NCBI RefSeq assembly: GCF_001870735.1
Contig: NZ_MORL01000027.1
Coordinates: 1 to 64,000 of the forward strand
Origin: Arsenicibacter rosenii
GTDB taxonomy: Bacteria; Bacteroidota; Bacteroidia; Cytophagales; Spirosomataceae
DNA: 64,000 bases
Reading direction: 5' to 3'
The translations under genes were made by a program, and so were the position numbers. The notes under the pieces are model-generated. The model was given only the letters and a program-made list of their open reading frames with translations, had not been told where the DNA came from and did not search any database. Positions 33,108 to 41,469 of the stretch are shown in pieces (positions within the stretch are counted from its first letter, which is position 1; the number at the start of each line of letters is the position of its first letter).

Positions 33108-33804
33108 TGGCCGGAATGGTGTAGTTAAAATACGGGCTGTTGGCCGATCCGTTCAGCAGAAAACCTCCATAGGTCGTTTTGGAAACCGACGAATCTTTGT
33201 CAGCATACACGATTTCGGTCGATGTGGTCGGGAAGGGGCGTCCTTCAATAGGCTGGTAATTATAATAAAATACCTTGCGGATGAGCTTTCCGTCGCCGCC
33301 GGCATAGTGCATATAAACCGGATTCATCTTGTCATACACAATTTTTATCCGCTGAATCTGCGCCTTCGGGTCCGCAACCTTGAGCTTCCATTCGGTAACG
33401 AGGAGCTTTTGTACGTAATAGGTTTTATCCTGTACATAGCCGATCTGCGTCAGACCCATGTCAGTTGTGTTGCCGTTGAGGAAGTAAGCCAGCTGGGTTG
33501 TCTGGGTGCTGAACATCGCGTTCTGATAGCGCAGGACTGCGTTTTGTTTCGGGTCATAAATACGGGTTTCGCCAAGTTTATTTGCCAGAATGATCACTTC
33601 ACGCGGATAGGTAAAGTGGGTCACCATGTTCCCGTTACGCTGGTAGTACATATCACCTTTGATGGTAACGGATTTGCCCTGTTGCACCTGACGGGTAACA
33701 ACACTCGCTGAGAGTTTTTCGAGAGACTGACTTTGTGCGGCAGCACTGTATAAAAGAAACGCGGCCAGCAACGTGCGGCAACGTAATTGAAAACAAAAGG
33801 TCAT
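33091..33804 (-). CDS. LolA-like outer-membrane lipoprotein-sorting protein
   Basis: 237 aa. A signal peptide (LLAAFLLYSAAAQSQ) is followed by a LolA/LolB-like half-barrel: the successive strands KGDMYYQRNGNMVTHFTYP, EVIILANKLGETRIYDPK and NAVLRYQNAMFST follow the usual uncouple-carrier pattern, and GLTQIGYVQDKTYYVQKLLV and YDKMNPVYMHYAG continue it. LolA carries lipoproteins through the periplasm; many Bacteroidota have extra paralogues with unknown cargo. It is first in a four-gene operon with the YidD-like and two helical-repeat proteins. Whether its cargo is lipid or lipoprotein cannot be said. Confidence 0.8.
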   Translation of the reverse strand: MTFCFQLRCRTLLAAFLLYSAAAQSQSLEKLSASVVTRQVQQGKSVTIKGDMYYQRNGNMVTHFTYPREVIILANKLGETRIYDPKQNAVLRYQNAMFSTQTTQLAYFLNGNTTDMGLTQIGYVQDKTYYVQKLLVTEWKLKVADPKAQIQRIKIVYDKMNPVYMHYAGGDGKLIRKVFYYNYQPIEGRPFPTTSTEIVYADKDSSVSKTTYGGFLLNGSANSPYFNYTIPANAKVH

Positions 33805-34025
33805 CGGTGGTAATGAACGTCACTTGTGATTAAGAAGAGTGTAAAAGTAATAGAATGTCGCCGATTTTTTGTCTTAAAAGGGTTAGCCGGTAGGTAACTG
33901 TAACCGATGATTAATATTTGAAAACATAATAAAAGGTCTCCTGTTTACCCCATTAAAAAGATGCTGCCGGGGCGGTATAGACTGTTCCGGATGGCACTCC
34001 TTGTTTCATTTAACATACCAAAACG

Positions 34026-34343
34026 ATGCCTAGAGGAGATAAATCGGCCTACACCGACAAGCAGATTCGGCAGGCGGAGCACATTGAGGAGAGTTATGAG
34101 GAGCAGGGCCTTTCGGGCGAAGAAGCAGAACGTCGTGCGTGGGCAACGGTAAATAAAATGTCGGGTGGCGGCAAAAAAAGTGGTGCCGGCCGCGGGCATG
34201 CCGTCGATAAGGAACCTGCTGAAACCGGTGGCCGGAAAGGTGGTGCCGCATCGGCAGCGCGTTCACCTGAGGAGCGTTCTGCTTCGGCGAAGAAAGCGGC
34301 TGCTACGCGGAAACGGAATGAAGCCGCCAGAAAAGCAGCCTGA
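34026..34343 (+). CDS. Small basic protein, plasmid-stabilisation-annotated family
   Basis: 105 aa. The N-terminal half (MPRGDKSAYTDKQIRQAEHI, EESYEEQGLSGEEAERRAWA, TVNK) is a helical motif found in short proteins commonly annotated as plasmid stabilisation proteins; the C-terminal half is a low-complexity Lys/Ala/Arg/Gly tail (GGKKSGAGRG, then KKAAATRKRNEAARKAA) like that of histone-type nucleoid proteins. DNA binding or stress-response roles are inferences from charge alone. It is translationally coupled (TGATG) to the membrane protein gene downstream. The annotation as plasmid stabilisation has little experimental basis and nothing plasmid-like surrounds it. Confidence 0.75.
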   Translation: MPRGDKSAYTDKQIRQAEHIEESYEEQGLSGEEAERRAWATVNKMSGGGKKSGAGRGHAVDKEPAETGGRKGGAASAARSPEERSASAKKAAATRKRNEAARKAA

Positions 34344-34612
34344 TGCAGACGAAACCGGTAACGATTGCCGAATTCCTGACCCCGTTTATGTTTGTAGCCC
34401 TGCTCGGGGTGCTGATGATTGTTGAGGGATTCATGCATATGGGGCGCGAAAACAACGCCCTGCAATTTATTTTCGGTGTTCCGGTACTACTGGGTGCGCT
34501 TGGGGCTCATTGGGTAGTGTGGCGGGCCTCGCTCCGTAATCTCCGGACGATGTGGATTGTAGAAGGTGTGCTGGTTGCCATTTTCTGGTACTTATTTTAT
34601 TATGTTTTTTAA
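34343..34612 (+). CDS. Small three-helix membrane protein
   Basis: 89 aa, with hydrophobic segments at about 9-28 (EFLTPFMFVALLGVLMIVEG), 40-60 (LQFIFGVPVLLGALGAHWVV) and 69-89 (TMWIVEGVLVAIFWYLFYYV). I do not recognise a named family. Start and upstream stop overlap by one base, so it is co-translated with the small basic protein. A terminator follows at once. Confidence 0.7.
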   Translation: MQTKPVTIAEFLTPFMFVALLGVLMIVEGFMHMGRENNALQFIFGVPVLLGALGAHWVVWRASLRNLRTMWIVEGVLVAIFWYLFYYVF

Positions 34613-34631
34613 AGACAACATACTGTCAAAG

Positions 34632-34672
34632 CCAAAACAGCCGGGAAGTTCTGAGCTTCCCGGCTGTTTTGG
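34632..34672. terminator. Bidirectional terminator between small membrane protein and msrA
   Basis: The stem ccaaaacagccgggaag / cttcccggctgttttgg is 17 bp and exact, with a 7-nt loop, and is A-rich on the left and T-rich on the right. It lies 19 nt after the membrane protein stop and 35 nt past the msrA stop on the other strand. Confidence 0.9.
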
Positions 34673-34707
34673 TCAGTTGCATATAAGGCCTGTCAGGCAT
34701 CCGGAAA

Positions 34708-35421
34708 TCAGTGATTTGCCAGTGCGTCCTTCTTCAGTTTTTCTTTGAAGACCTTCTTGAATTTATCAAGCTTAGGGGCGATGACGAAGGCACAGTAGCC
34801 CTGATCCGGGTTTTGGGCGAAATAATTCTGGTGGTAATCTTCCGCCACGTAGAATGTCGATGCCGGACTGATCTCCGTTACGACCGGTTTGCCGTATGCA
34901 TTTTCCTTATTCAGCTCATTTTTTGCCGTTTCGGCCAGTTTTTTCTGTTCTTCGTTGTGGTAAAAGACCACAGAGCGGTACTGCGTTCCGACGTCGGCGC
35001 CCTGGCGGTTGAGTGAGGTCGGGTCGTGGCTGCGGAAGAAAGCTTCCAGGAGTTGGGCATACGTAATTTTAGCCGGGTCATAGGTTACTTCCACGCATTC
35101 GGCATGGCCGGTTGTACCGGTGCAGACTTCTTTATACGTTGGATTGGCCTTTTGTCCGCCCTCGTAGCCCGAAACGGCAGAAATAACGCCATCAAGAGAC
35201 TCATACATAGCTTCGGTACACCAAAAACATCCGGTACCAAATGTCGCCTTTTCCAGCTTATCCGTAGTTGATGCCGAGGCCGTGTTTTCTGTATTCATGG
35301 TTTTGGTTTTTTGCTGATTAGATTGGCTGGCTGTCTGAGCACAAGAGGTCATCGACAAGGCCGAAAACAAAGCCAGCAGCCATCCTGCAACATACTTCTT
35401 TGCAAAAGCGTTAGCAAACAT
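34708..35421 (-). CDS. msrA: Peptide-methionine (S)-S-oxide reductase, lipoprotein form
   Basis: 237 aa, longer than cytoplasmic MsrA because of an N-terminal lipoprotein signal (LLALFSALSMTSC, lipidation at C27) and a Gln/Ser/Thr-rich linker (about 28-58). The catalytic domain starts with GTGCFWCTEAMYESLDG (nucleophile C65 in GCFW), followed by SGYEGG, HAECVEVTYDP and GTQYRSVVFYHNEEQ. It reduces methionine sulfoxide in proteins or free; here the substrate would be envelope proteins oxidised in the periplasm. A C-terminal resolving Cys is not obvious: GYCAFVI near residue 210 is a candidate. Confidence 0.93.
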   Translation of the reverse strand: MFANAFAKKYVAGWLLALFSALSMTSCAQTASQSNQQKTKTMNTENTASASTTDKLEKATFGTGCFWCTEAMYESLDGVISAVSGYEGGQKANPTYKEVCTGTTGHAECVEVTYDPAKITYAQLLEAFFRSHDPTSLNRQGADVGTQYRSVVFYHNEEQKKLAETAKNELNKENAYGKPVVTEISPASTFYVAEDYHQNYFAQNPDQGYCAFVIAPKLDKFKKVFKEKLKKDALANH

Positions 35422-35558
35422 ACGTTAAATGTTAACAGTTGTTTAAAAGGTAATTAAACCTACGATTTTCAAAACAAAAGGGATTGTTTTCTGTGTAGCT
35501 TAGTGCACAGAAGCTGTTCTGAAGAGATAACATTCCCGATTTTCATAAAGTTTACCGA

Positions 35559-36467
35559 ATGCTTATGGCTGACAAGTTTTTGCCCATCAAAAATAAAGAT
35601 TTTCTGGCCGATGGATCGGATGAGTTCTGGCACCGGGATGCACCGACTAAAATTGATGACCTGTACGAGAACGAAGCGGATTACGAAAGTAAGCTACAGA
35701 CGTTAGTGCAGGAAATCAACGAGTTGCAGGAGCGGATGTATGCTCATAACCGCTATGGGGTCGTTGTCATTTTTCAGGCGATGGATGCGGCGGGGAAAGA
35801 CAGCACGATTCAGCATGTGTTTGCAGGAGTTAACCCGCTGGGTGTGCGCGTTAATTCCTACAAACGTCCGTCTGACAAGGAACTGGACCATGATTTCATG
35901 TGGCGTAATTTTCTCGATATGCCTGAACGCGGGACCATTACGATTTTCAACCGCTCCTACTACGAAGAGGTGCTGGTTGTAAAAGTTCACCCTGAGATTA
36001 TCAAAACCAGCCAGCGTTTACCGGAGGAGCTGACCGACGACATGGACAAACTCTGGGAAAACCGGTATAAAGACATCCGCCACGTCGAAACCTATTTTTA
36101 CCGCAACGGCTTCCGGGTGATTAAGTTTTTCCTGAATGTTTCGAAAAAGGAACAGGGCAAACGACTGCTGAAACGCATCGACGAACCGGAGAAAAACTGG
36201 AAATTCGAGAAGCAGGACGTTGTTGAGCGCGGTTTCTGGAAGAAATACATGAATGCCTATGAAGAGGCGATCAATGCCACGGCAACTGATAAGGCGCCCT
36301 GGTATGTCATACCTGCCGATGACAAGAAAAACATGCGGTTGATTGTGGCTCAGCTATTGGTAAACGAATTGTCTGCCTTAAAGTGTACTTATCCCGAGCC
36401 GACCGAAGAACATCTGGCGTCGCTCAAAGAAATGGCGCAGATGATACGTGAACAGGATAAAGAATAA
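35559..36467 (+). CDS. Polyphosphate kinase 2 family protein
   Basis: 302 aa; the ATG at 35565 is an alternative start. The Walker A-like loop MDAAGKDST lies at residues 75-83, the lid/Walker B segment FNRSYYEE at 130-137, and SYKRPSDKELDHDFMWR between them. PPK2 enzymes transfer phosphate between polyphosphate and nucleotides: class I acts on NDP, class II on NMP, class III on both. The single domain and length near 300 aa fit class I or III; I cannot pick. It is monocistronic and ends at a terminator shared with the LytTR gene. Confidence 0.92.
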   Translation: MLMADKFLPIKNKDFLADGSDEFWHRDAPTKIDDLYENEADYESKLQTLVQEINELQERMYAHNRYGVVVIFQAMDAAGKDSTIQHVFAGVNPLGVRVNSYKRPSDKELDHDFMWRNFLDMPERGTITIFNRSYYEEVLVVKVHPEIIKTSQRLPEELTDDMDKLWENRYKDIRHVETYFYRNGFRVIKFFLNVSKKEQGKRLLKRIDEPEKNWKFEKQDVVERGFWKKYMNAYEEAINATATDKAPWYVIPADDKKNMRLIVAQLLVNELSALKCTYPEPTEEHLASLKEMAQMIREQDKE

Positions 36468-36473
36468 TTAACA

Positions 36474-36507
36474 AAAAAGCGGCTCAGGAAACCTGATGCC
36501 GCTTTTT
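36474..36507. terminator. Bidirectional terminator between PPK2 and the LytTR gene
   Basis: aaaaagcggc and gccgcttttt flank an inner tcagg/cctga stem (loop aaa, one bulged t). It lies 7 nt past the PPK2 stop and is shared by the convergent regulator gene ending at 36531. Confidence 0.88.
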
Positions 36508-36530
36508 GCCTTCTGGACTAGATACTAAGC

Positions 36531-37226
36531 CTAAGCGATCGGCACACTGTCTGTAATATCTTTACGATAGGTACGACCGATGGGAATAACCTGCTCTTGA
36601 ATAGTAATCTGCATGGTTAACAGACTAATGTCATTAATATGGTTGAGGTTGACAATAAAGCTTTTGTGTACCCTCAGAAAACGGCTATCCAGTAAATATG
36701 CCATTTTCTGTAAAGACCGTTTAACTGCATATCGTTTCGTCGCGGTTTGTATTATAGCGTAGTTGCCCTCAGATTCAACCCAGTGAATAGACTGAAGGTC
36801 AATGCGTTCCATTTTACTTTGATTATTACGGACAAATACGGATTGAATCGGCGAGTTCCGGAGATGTTCGGCTGCCGGATATAAAAGATCAATTGTCCGT
36901 TGAAGCGTTAACCGGTGAAAAGGTTTAATCAGTAGTGCTGCATGTGCAAACTGCCGGATTCTCTCATAAGCAAGTTTGAACGGGTGAGCGGTCGAAAAAA
37001 TAATCGGTAATGATAACGCTTGCGTTCGGTTCAGCAGAACGAGCGTACTTTTACCGTCATCCTGAAATAATTCCGAAATGACCAGATCAACCTTACCGGG
37101 ATGCAACCACTTTTCTGCCTGTTCAATGGATGATACTGTACTAATCAAGGTGAGTGCGTTTTCAGTCAGAATCTGTTTCATTTCTGCTGCACACACTATG
37201 TCGCTCTCTAAAAGCAAAATTTTCAT
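36531..37226 (-). CDS. LytTR response regulator with Glu in place of the receiver Asp
   Basis: 231 aa. The N-terminal receiver-like domain (about 1-115) keeps the fold (KILLLESDI, IIFSTAH with T80, LLIKPF with K101) but the phospho-acceptor site reads VDLVISE, placing E52 where Asp is expected, and one of the paired acidic residues is Ser (S8). The C-terminal LytTR DNA-binding domain is complete: ERIDLQSIHWVESEGNYAII, YAVKRSLQKM, FLRVHKSFIVNLNHI. This suggests a constitutively active or phosphorylation-independent regulator. No histidine kinase adjoins it; the divergent gene at 37420 encodes a small protein with a duplicated DNA-binding-like motif. Confidence 0.9.
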   Translation of the reverse strand: MKILLLESDIVCAAEMKQILTENALTLISTVSSIEQAEKWLHPGKVDLVISELFQDDGKSTLVLLNRTQALSLPIIFSTAHPFKLAYERIRQFAHAALLIKPFHRLTLQRTIDLLYPAAEHLRNSPIQSVFVRNNQSKMERIDLQSIHWVESEGNYAIIQTATKRYAVKRSLQKMAYLLDSRFLRVHKSFIVNLNHINDISLLTMQITIQEQVIPIGRTYRKDITDSVPIA

Positions 37227-37419
37227 AGTCTTCCACTACTATTGTAGGTAAATAGATAAACATGTTCATGGTTTGACTTGCTTTGGTATTCATTAGACTG
37301 CCATTTCATAAAAAGTAACTTCCTGAAATCACCCTTAAATGCCCGAATCTGTACCTTTTTAGGTGTGCTTGACTGGTTTAGCAAATTTGTTGATAGACAA
37401 GCACTAAACAAAGCAGATT

Positions 37420-37821
37420 ATGGAACCACTAATACACCTTGTTGAAGAATACCTTCGCTTTAGAACTAAACTGTTGCGTGTACTGGAAAATATAAACGTG
37501 AACCGGCAGGAGGTAATGGATGTGGTAAATTTATCAGGACAGCAGTTGCTGAACCGGCGTCGTAAACCGGAAACATGGACTAATGATGAACTGACACGGC
37601 TGGCTACGTATCTTCACCTTGATAATACGATCTGTTTTCATATGCGGAAGCTGGCGGTATTTATTGATCTTATGCCTTCTTCGCAAAAGTTTTACCTGAT
37701 GCGCCGGATTAGTATCAATGCGACCAAAATGCACCGCCGCCGGGCTAACTATAATACCTGGAAAGTGGAGGAGCTTCAGTTGCTCGTTGTTACGCTAAAG
37801 AATATGCCGGTTGTTGACTAG
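37420..37821 (+). CDS. Small protein with two helix-turn-helix-like repeats
   Basis: 133 aa. Two halves share the pattern R-R-R-x4-W-x3-E-L-x2-L-x3-L: LLNRRRKPETWTNDELTRLA around residues 43-62 and MHRRRANYNTWKVEELQLLV further on. The first half (VNRQEVMDVVNLSGQQLLNR) resembles a Cro/C1-type helix-turn-helix. DNA binding is therefore likely but not shown. It is divergent from the LytTR gene, an arrangement that would allow mutual regulation. I know no named function. Confidence 0.65.
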   Translation: MEPLIHLVEEYLRFRTKLLRVLENINVNRQEVMDVVNLSGQQLLNRRRKPETWTNDELTRLATYLHLDNTICFHMRKLAVFIDLMPSSQKFYLMRRISINATKMHRRRANYNTWKVEELQLLVVTLKNMPVVD

Positions 37822-37928
37822 CCAGGTGAAACGTATATACGTCTTTGTTTTATCCTACAAATAATGCCGTTCCCACTCTGATTTTTCAGCTTCGTCTAAA
37901 TTTTGGTCAAGTACCTTATATATGACAT

Positions 37929-37936
37929 TACCTTTG
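37929..37936 (+). promoter_or_regulatory. Promoter -7 element upstream of the first TonB receptor
   Basis: TACCTTTG matches TAnnTTTG; TTTTGG at 37901-37906 is a -33 candidate with a spacer of 23 nt, slightly long. The start codon is 58 nt downstream. Confidence 0.5.
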
Positions 37937-37993
37937 TAGCTGTTCAAACAACAGATTCGTGAACTGGTTTTTATGCAGTAAACCCAACGGTAA

Positions 37994-40498
37994 ATGATGA
38001 AGTACAGGTTAATTTTAGGGCTGCTGACAGTATTGTCAGCATTGGTGGGAACGGATAGAGTCCGGGCGCAGGGGCAGCTTACTGTCAGCGGCTATGTTAA
38101 AGATAAAGCCAACGGAGAAGGGTTAATCGGTGTTTCAGTTTATGTAAAGGAAGCAAATACGGGAGCGGTCACTAATAACTATGGATATTATGCCATTCCA
38201 TTACCGAAAGGGCAGTATACCGTAACCGTCACCTACGTCGGATTTGCGAAACGGCAACTGCCCGTCACGCTGACCGATCAGAATGTGAAACTCAATATTG
38301 AGCTGGAACAAGAAGGCAAGGAACTGGCAGAAGTGACCGTAAAGGCCGAACGCGAGGAAGACAATGTCAGGAATATTGAAATGAGTGTCAATAAGATTGA
38401 CGTAAAGACCATTCAGCGGATTCCGGCCTTGTTGGGTGAAGTAGACGTAATCCGCAGTATTCAGTTGCTGCCAGGGGTTACAACGGTCGGGGAGGGGGCT
38501 ACAGGATTTAATGTGCGTGGCGGCAACATTGACCAGAATCTGGTCCTGCTCGATGAAGCACCGGTCTATAACTCTTCGCATTTATTCGGCTTCTTTTCGG
38601 TCTTTAACCCGGATGCCGTCAAAGACGTGAAACTGATCAAAGGTGGTATTCCGGCGCTCTATGGCGGACGGATCTCGTCGATTCTGGACGTCCGGATGAA
38701 AGAGGGAAACGCCAAAAAGCCCGAGCTGACGGGGGGTATTGGGTTGATTTTCAGCCGGTTGGCGTATGAGCGCCCTTTCCTGAAAAAAGAAGATGGCACC
38801 GCCCGGGGCTCATTTATCGTGGCCGCCCGCCGGTCGTATGCCGATATTCTGGCGCAACCTTTCCTGAACAGCGATCTGCGCGGGTCGAAGTTTTATTTTT
38901 ATGATCTGACGGCTAAAGGCAATTACAAGATTAACGCCAACAACACCATTTACCTGTCGGGTTATCTGGGACGGGATGTCTTTGGTTCCGATTTCGGTTT
39001 TAACTGGGGCAATACCACAACATCGCTGCGGTGGAATCACGTATTCAGCGACAAGCTGTTCCTTAATACCACCGCCTTCTACAGCAACTATGACTACCTG
39101 CTCGATTCGGATCTGAAGAAGAAGGAGGAAAACAAAAACGATTATTTCCGCTGGAAATCAAAAATTATCAATTACAGCCTGAAACCGGATTTTACCTTAT
39201 TCCTTAAAAACAATACGCTGAGTTTCGGCGGACAGGCCATTGTCTATGACTTTAAGCCGGGAACGGCCACTGCTGCCAGTTCGGGCGATGTAAGGACGTT
39301 TGGGCTGGAAAGCAAATACGCGGTTGAAGCGGCCTTGTATGTGGGCAATGAACAGCAGATCGGCAGCCGCCTGCAACTACAATATGGCCTTCGGTACTCG
39401 TATTTCAACTACATCGGCCCGGGCGAAGCTTATTCGTTTCAGACAGATGTGCCGGTCGGGCAGCGGCGTTTTCCGGTACTGAACCAGACGAAAACATACG
39501 GGCGCGGAGAGAGCATTCAGACCTACGGTAACTGGGAACCACGGTTCTCGGCTAAATATGAGCTGAGCGATAACAGCTCGTTTAAGCTAAGCTACAACCG
39601 GCTCGCGCAGTATATCCATCTGGTGTCAAATACGACGGCATCGACCCCGCTGGATGTCTGGACACCATCGACCAACAACATCCGGCCGCAGCTGGCCGAT
39701 CAGCTGGCCGGTGGCTATTTCAAAAACTTCGGCCCGTCGGGGAACGCTTATGAAGCCTCGGTGGAGGTGTATTATAAATGGATGCAGAATCAGCTGGATT
39801 ACATCGACGGAGCCAATCTGCTGCTGAACAAATACCTGGAAGGCGATCTCCTGAGCGGCAAAGGGCGCGCGTATGGGGCAGAGTTCTTTGTGAAAAAGAA
39901 CACGGGGGCTCTCCACGGCTGGATCAGCTACACACTGGCCAAAACCGAGCGGCAGGTCAACGGCATCAATAAGGATAAGTGGTTCCCGTCGCGGTTCGAC
40001 CGCCGGCATACCCTCAATACCGTGTTACTGTATGATCCGGTTAAAGCCAATGGTAACCCATCGCGGTGGAGTTTTTCCGGAACGTTTGTGCTGAGTACCG
40101 GTACGCCGGCTACCTTCCCGACGAACCAGTTTCAGTATCAGGGCTATGTGGTGCCGCACAACGCCGATAATGCCCGCAACAACTACCGGATTCCGGTCTA
40201 TCACCGCCTCGATGTGGCCGCTACCTTGCAGGGTAAGCGCCTGCGGTCGAATGGTAAGCCACGGAAAAATCAGGATAACTGGGTGTTCTCGGTCTACAAC
40301 GTCTACAGCCGTAAAAACCCGTTCTCCGTGTATTTCCGGCAGGCCGTTCCTGAGTATGTGGATAAGGTGCTGACTAGTGCCGACGGGAAGGTCACCTTTG
40401 AGACCAAAGCGCTTCAGGGCAGCAACAAAACCGAAGCCGTACGCTATTCCATTTTTGCGACGCTGATTCCGTCGGTAACCTATAACTTCAAATTCTGA
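37994..40498 (+). CDS. TonB-dependent receptor (SusC-like, carboxypeptidase-regulatory N-domain)
   Basis: 834 aa (a second ATG follows immediately at 37997). Signal peptide (LILGLLTVLSALVGTDRVRA), CarboxypepD_reg-like beta-sandwich (about 29-110: VSGYVKDKANGEGLIGVSVY), plug domain (about 135-245: PALLGEVDVIRSIQLLPGVT, GFNVRGGNIDQNLVLLDEAP, VKLIKGGIPALYGGR) and a C-terminal 22-stranded barrel ending SVTYNFKF. It imports an unknown large or scarce substrate through the outer membrane using TonB. The DUF4249 lipoprotein gene follows with a TGATG overlap, forming a pair repeated at 47795-51236. It has no SusD partner, so a non-glycan substrate or a different capture lipoprotein is likely. Confidence 0.93.
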   Translation: MMKYRLILGLLTVLSALVGTDRVRAQGQLTVSGYVKDKANGEGLIGVSVYVKEANTGAVTNNYGYYAIPLPKGQYTVTVTYVGFAKRQLPVTLTDQNVKLNIELEQEGKELAEVTVKAEREEDNVRNIEMSVNKIDVKTIQRIPALLGEVDVIRSIQLLPGVTTVGEGATGFNVRGGNIDQNLVLLDEAPVYNSSHLFGFFSVFNPDAVKDVKLIKGGIPALYGGRISSILDVRMKEGNAKKPELTGGIGLIFSRLAYERPFLKKEDGTARGSFIVAARRSYADILAQPFLNSDLRGSKFYFYDLTAKGNYKINANNTIYLSGYLGRDVFGSDFGFNWGNTTTSLRWNHVFSDKLFLNTTAFYSNYDYLLDSDLKKKEENKNDYFRWKSKIINYSLKPDFTLFLKNNTLSFGGQAIVYDFKPGTATAASSGDVRTFGLESKYAVEAALYVGNEQQIGSRLQLQYGLRYSYFNYIGPGEAYSFQTDVPVGQRRFPVLNQTKTYGRGESIQTYGNWEPRFSAKYELSDNSSFKLSYNRLAQYIHLVSNTTASTPLDVWTPSTNNIRPQLADQLAGGYFKNFGPSGNAYEASVEVYYKWMQNQLDYIDGANLLLNKYLEGDLLSGKGRAYGAEFFVKKNTGALHGWISYTLAKTERQVNGINKDKWFPSRFDRRHTLNTVLLYDPVKANGNPSRWSFSGTFVLSTGTPATFPTNQFQYQGYVVPHNADNARNNYRIPVYHRLDVAATLQGKRLRSNGKPRKNQDNWVFSVYNVYSRKNPFSVYFRQAVPEYVDKVLTSADGKVTFETKALQGSNKTEAVRYSIFATLIPSVTYNFKF

Positions 40499-40524
40499 TG
40501 AACACCCACCACGCAAAACAAACC

Positions 40525-41424
40525 ATGAACCGTTTATTTTCAGGAATCGGGCTGCTATGCCTGCTGACCGTGGCGCTGACGGGTTGCGAAACGGTAATCG
40601 ATGCTAAGTTAGACGAAGGCCCGTCGCAGCTGTCGGTGGATGCCTGGATCACGGATCAGCCGGGACCGCAGTCTGTCCGTCTCACGCAGACAACGGCTTA
40701 TTTCAACAACGGCGTGGCTACCCCGGCGACAAACGCTACGGTAGTTGTGATGGACGAAGCGCAGAAGCTGTATTTCTTTACCGATCCTGACAACGACGGA
40801 ACCTATGTCTGGACACCGCCAACAACGACTGATACGCTGGCCCGCATCGGCCGTACCTATTACTTAGGCATTCGTTTTCAGGGTGAAGAGTACTATTCGC
40901 AGTCGAAAATGAATCGTGTGCCACCGATAGACTCACTGATTTTCCGGAAGGAGAAGGTAAACCCGCTGTCGGCGGAAGAAGGTTATCAGGCGGAATTTTA
41001 TGCCAATGACCTGCCCAACGCGACAGACTACTACCGGGTGCGCTACTTTCGGAACAGCCAGTTGCAAAACCGGCCGCAGGATTTGATTCTGGCCTATGAC
41101 GGGGCATTCAGTGGCAGCGGTAATACCGACGGGCTGGCATTTATCCGGCCGATCCGGCAGTCAATCAATCCGGCAGGGTTATACGTGATGAACGATACGG
41201 TACGGGTTGAGTTACAGTCGGTTCCGGCAGAGGCGTATTATTTTCTGGAACTCCTGAATCAGCAGATTACAAACGGTGGCTTGTTTGCGACACCCCCTGC
41301 CAATGTACCGACGAATATTATTAATGCAAAAACGGGAGGGAAGGAGGCCACCGGCTTCTTTGTGACTTCGGCCGTCAGGACGCGGAAAGTGGTTGTCGGG
41401 CCGGCCACGATCCGGGCTAAATAA
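40525..41424 (+). CDS. DUF4249 lipoprotein, TonB-receptor partner
   Basis: 299 aa from the ATG at 40525, which begins a lipoprotein signal (LFSGIGLLCLLTVALTGC, lipidated Cys just after); the in-frame ATG at 40498 overlaps the receptor stop and adds nine residues. The body (QLSVDAWITDQPGPQSVRLT, then Ig-like strands, then ETDYYRVRYF-type and AEAYYFLELLNQQ) matches DUF4249 (PF14054) proteins that accompany TonB receptors. A surface capture or lid role, analogous to SusD, is inference. It is followed by a terminator. Confidence 0.88.
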   Translation: MNRLFSGIGLLCLLTVALTGCETVIDAKLDEGPSQLSVDAWITDQPGPQSVRLTQTTAYFNNGVATPATNATVVVMDEAQKLYFFTDPDNDGTYVWTPPTTTDTLARIGRTYYLGIRFQGEEYYSQSKMNRVPPIDSLIFRKEKVNPLSAEEGYQAEFYANDLPNATDYYRVRYFRNSQLQNRPQDLILAYDGAFSGSGNTDGLAFIRPIRQSINPAGLYVMNDTVRVELQSVPAEAYYFLELLNQQITNGGLFATPPANVPTNIINAKTGGKEATGFFVTSAVRTRKVVVGPATIRAK

Positions 41425-41429
41425 CGAAA

Positions 41430-41466
41430 GGAGCGGGGGAGCGTTTCGATCACGCTCCCCCGCTCC
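41430..41466. terminator. Strong GC-rich hairpin between DUF4249 and small membrane protein
   Basis: ggagcgggggagcg (41430-41443) and cgctcccccgctcc (41453-41466) are exact 14-bp complements with a 9-nt loop. Convergent genes end on both sides (41424 and 41470). Confidence 0.85.
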
Positions 41467-41469
41467 GGT

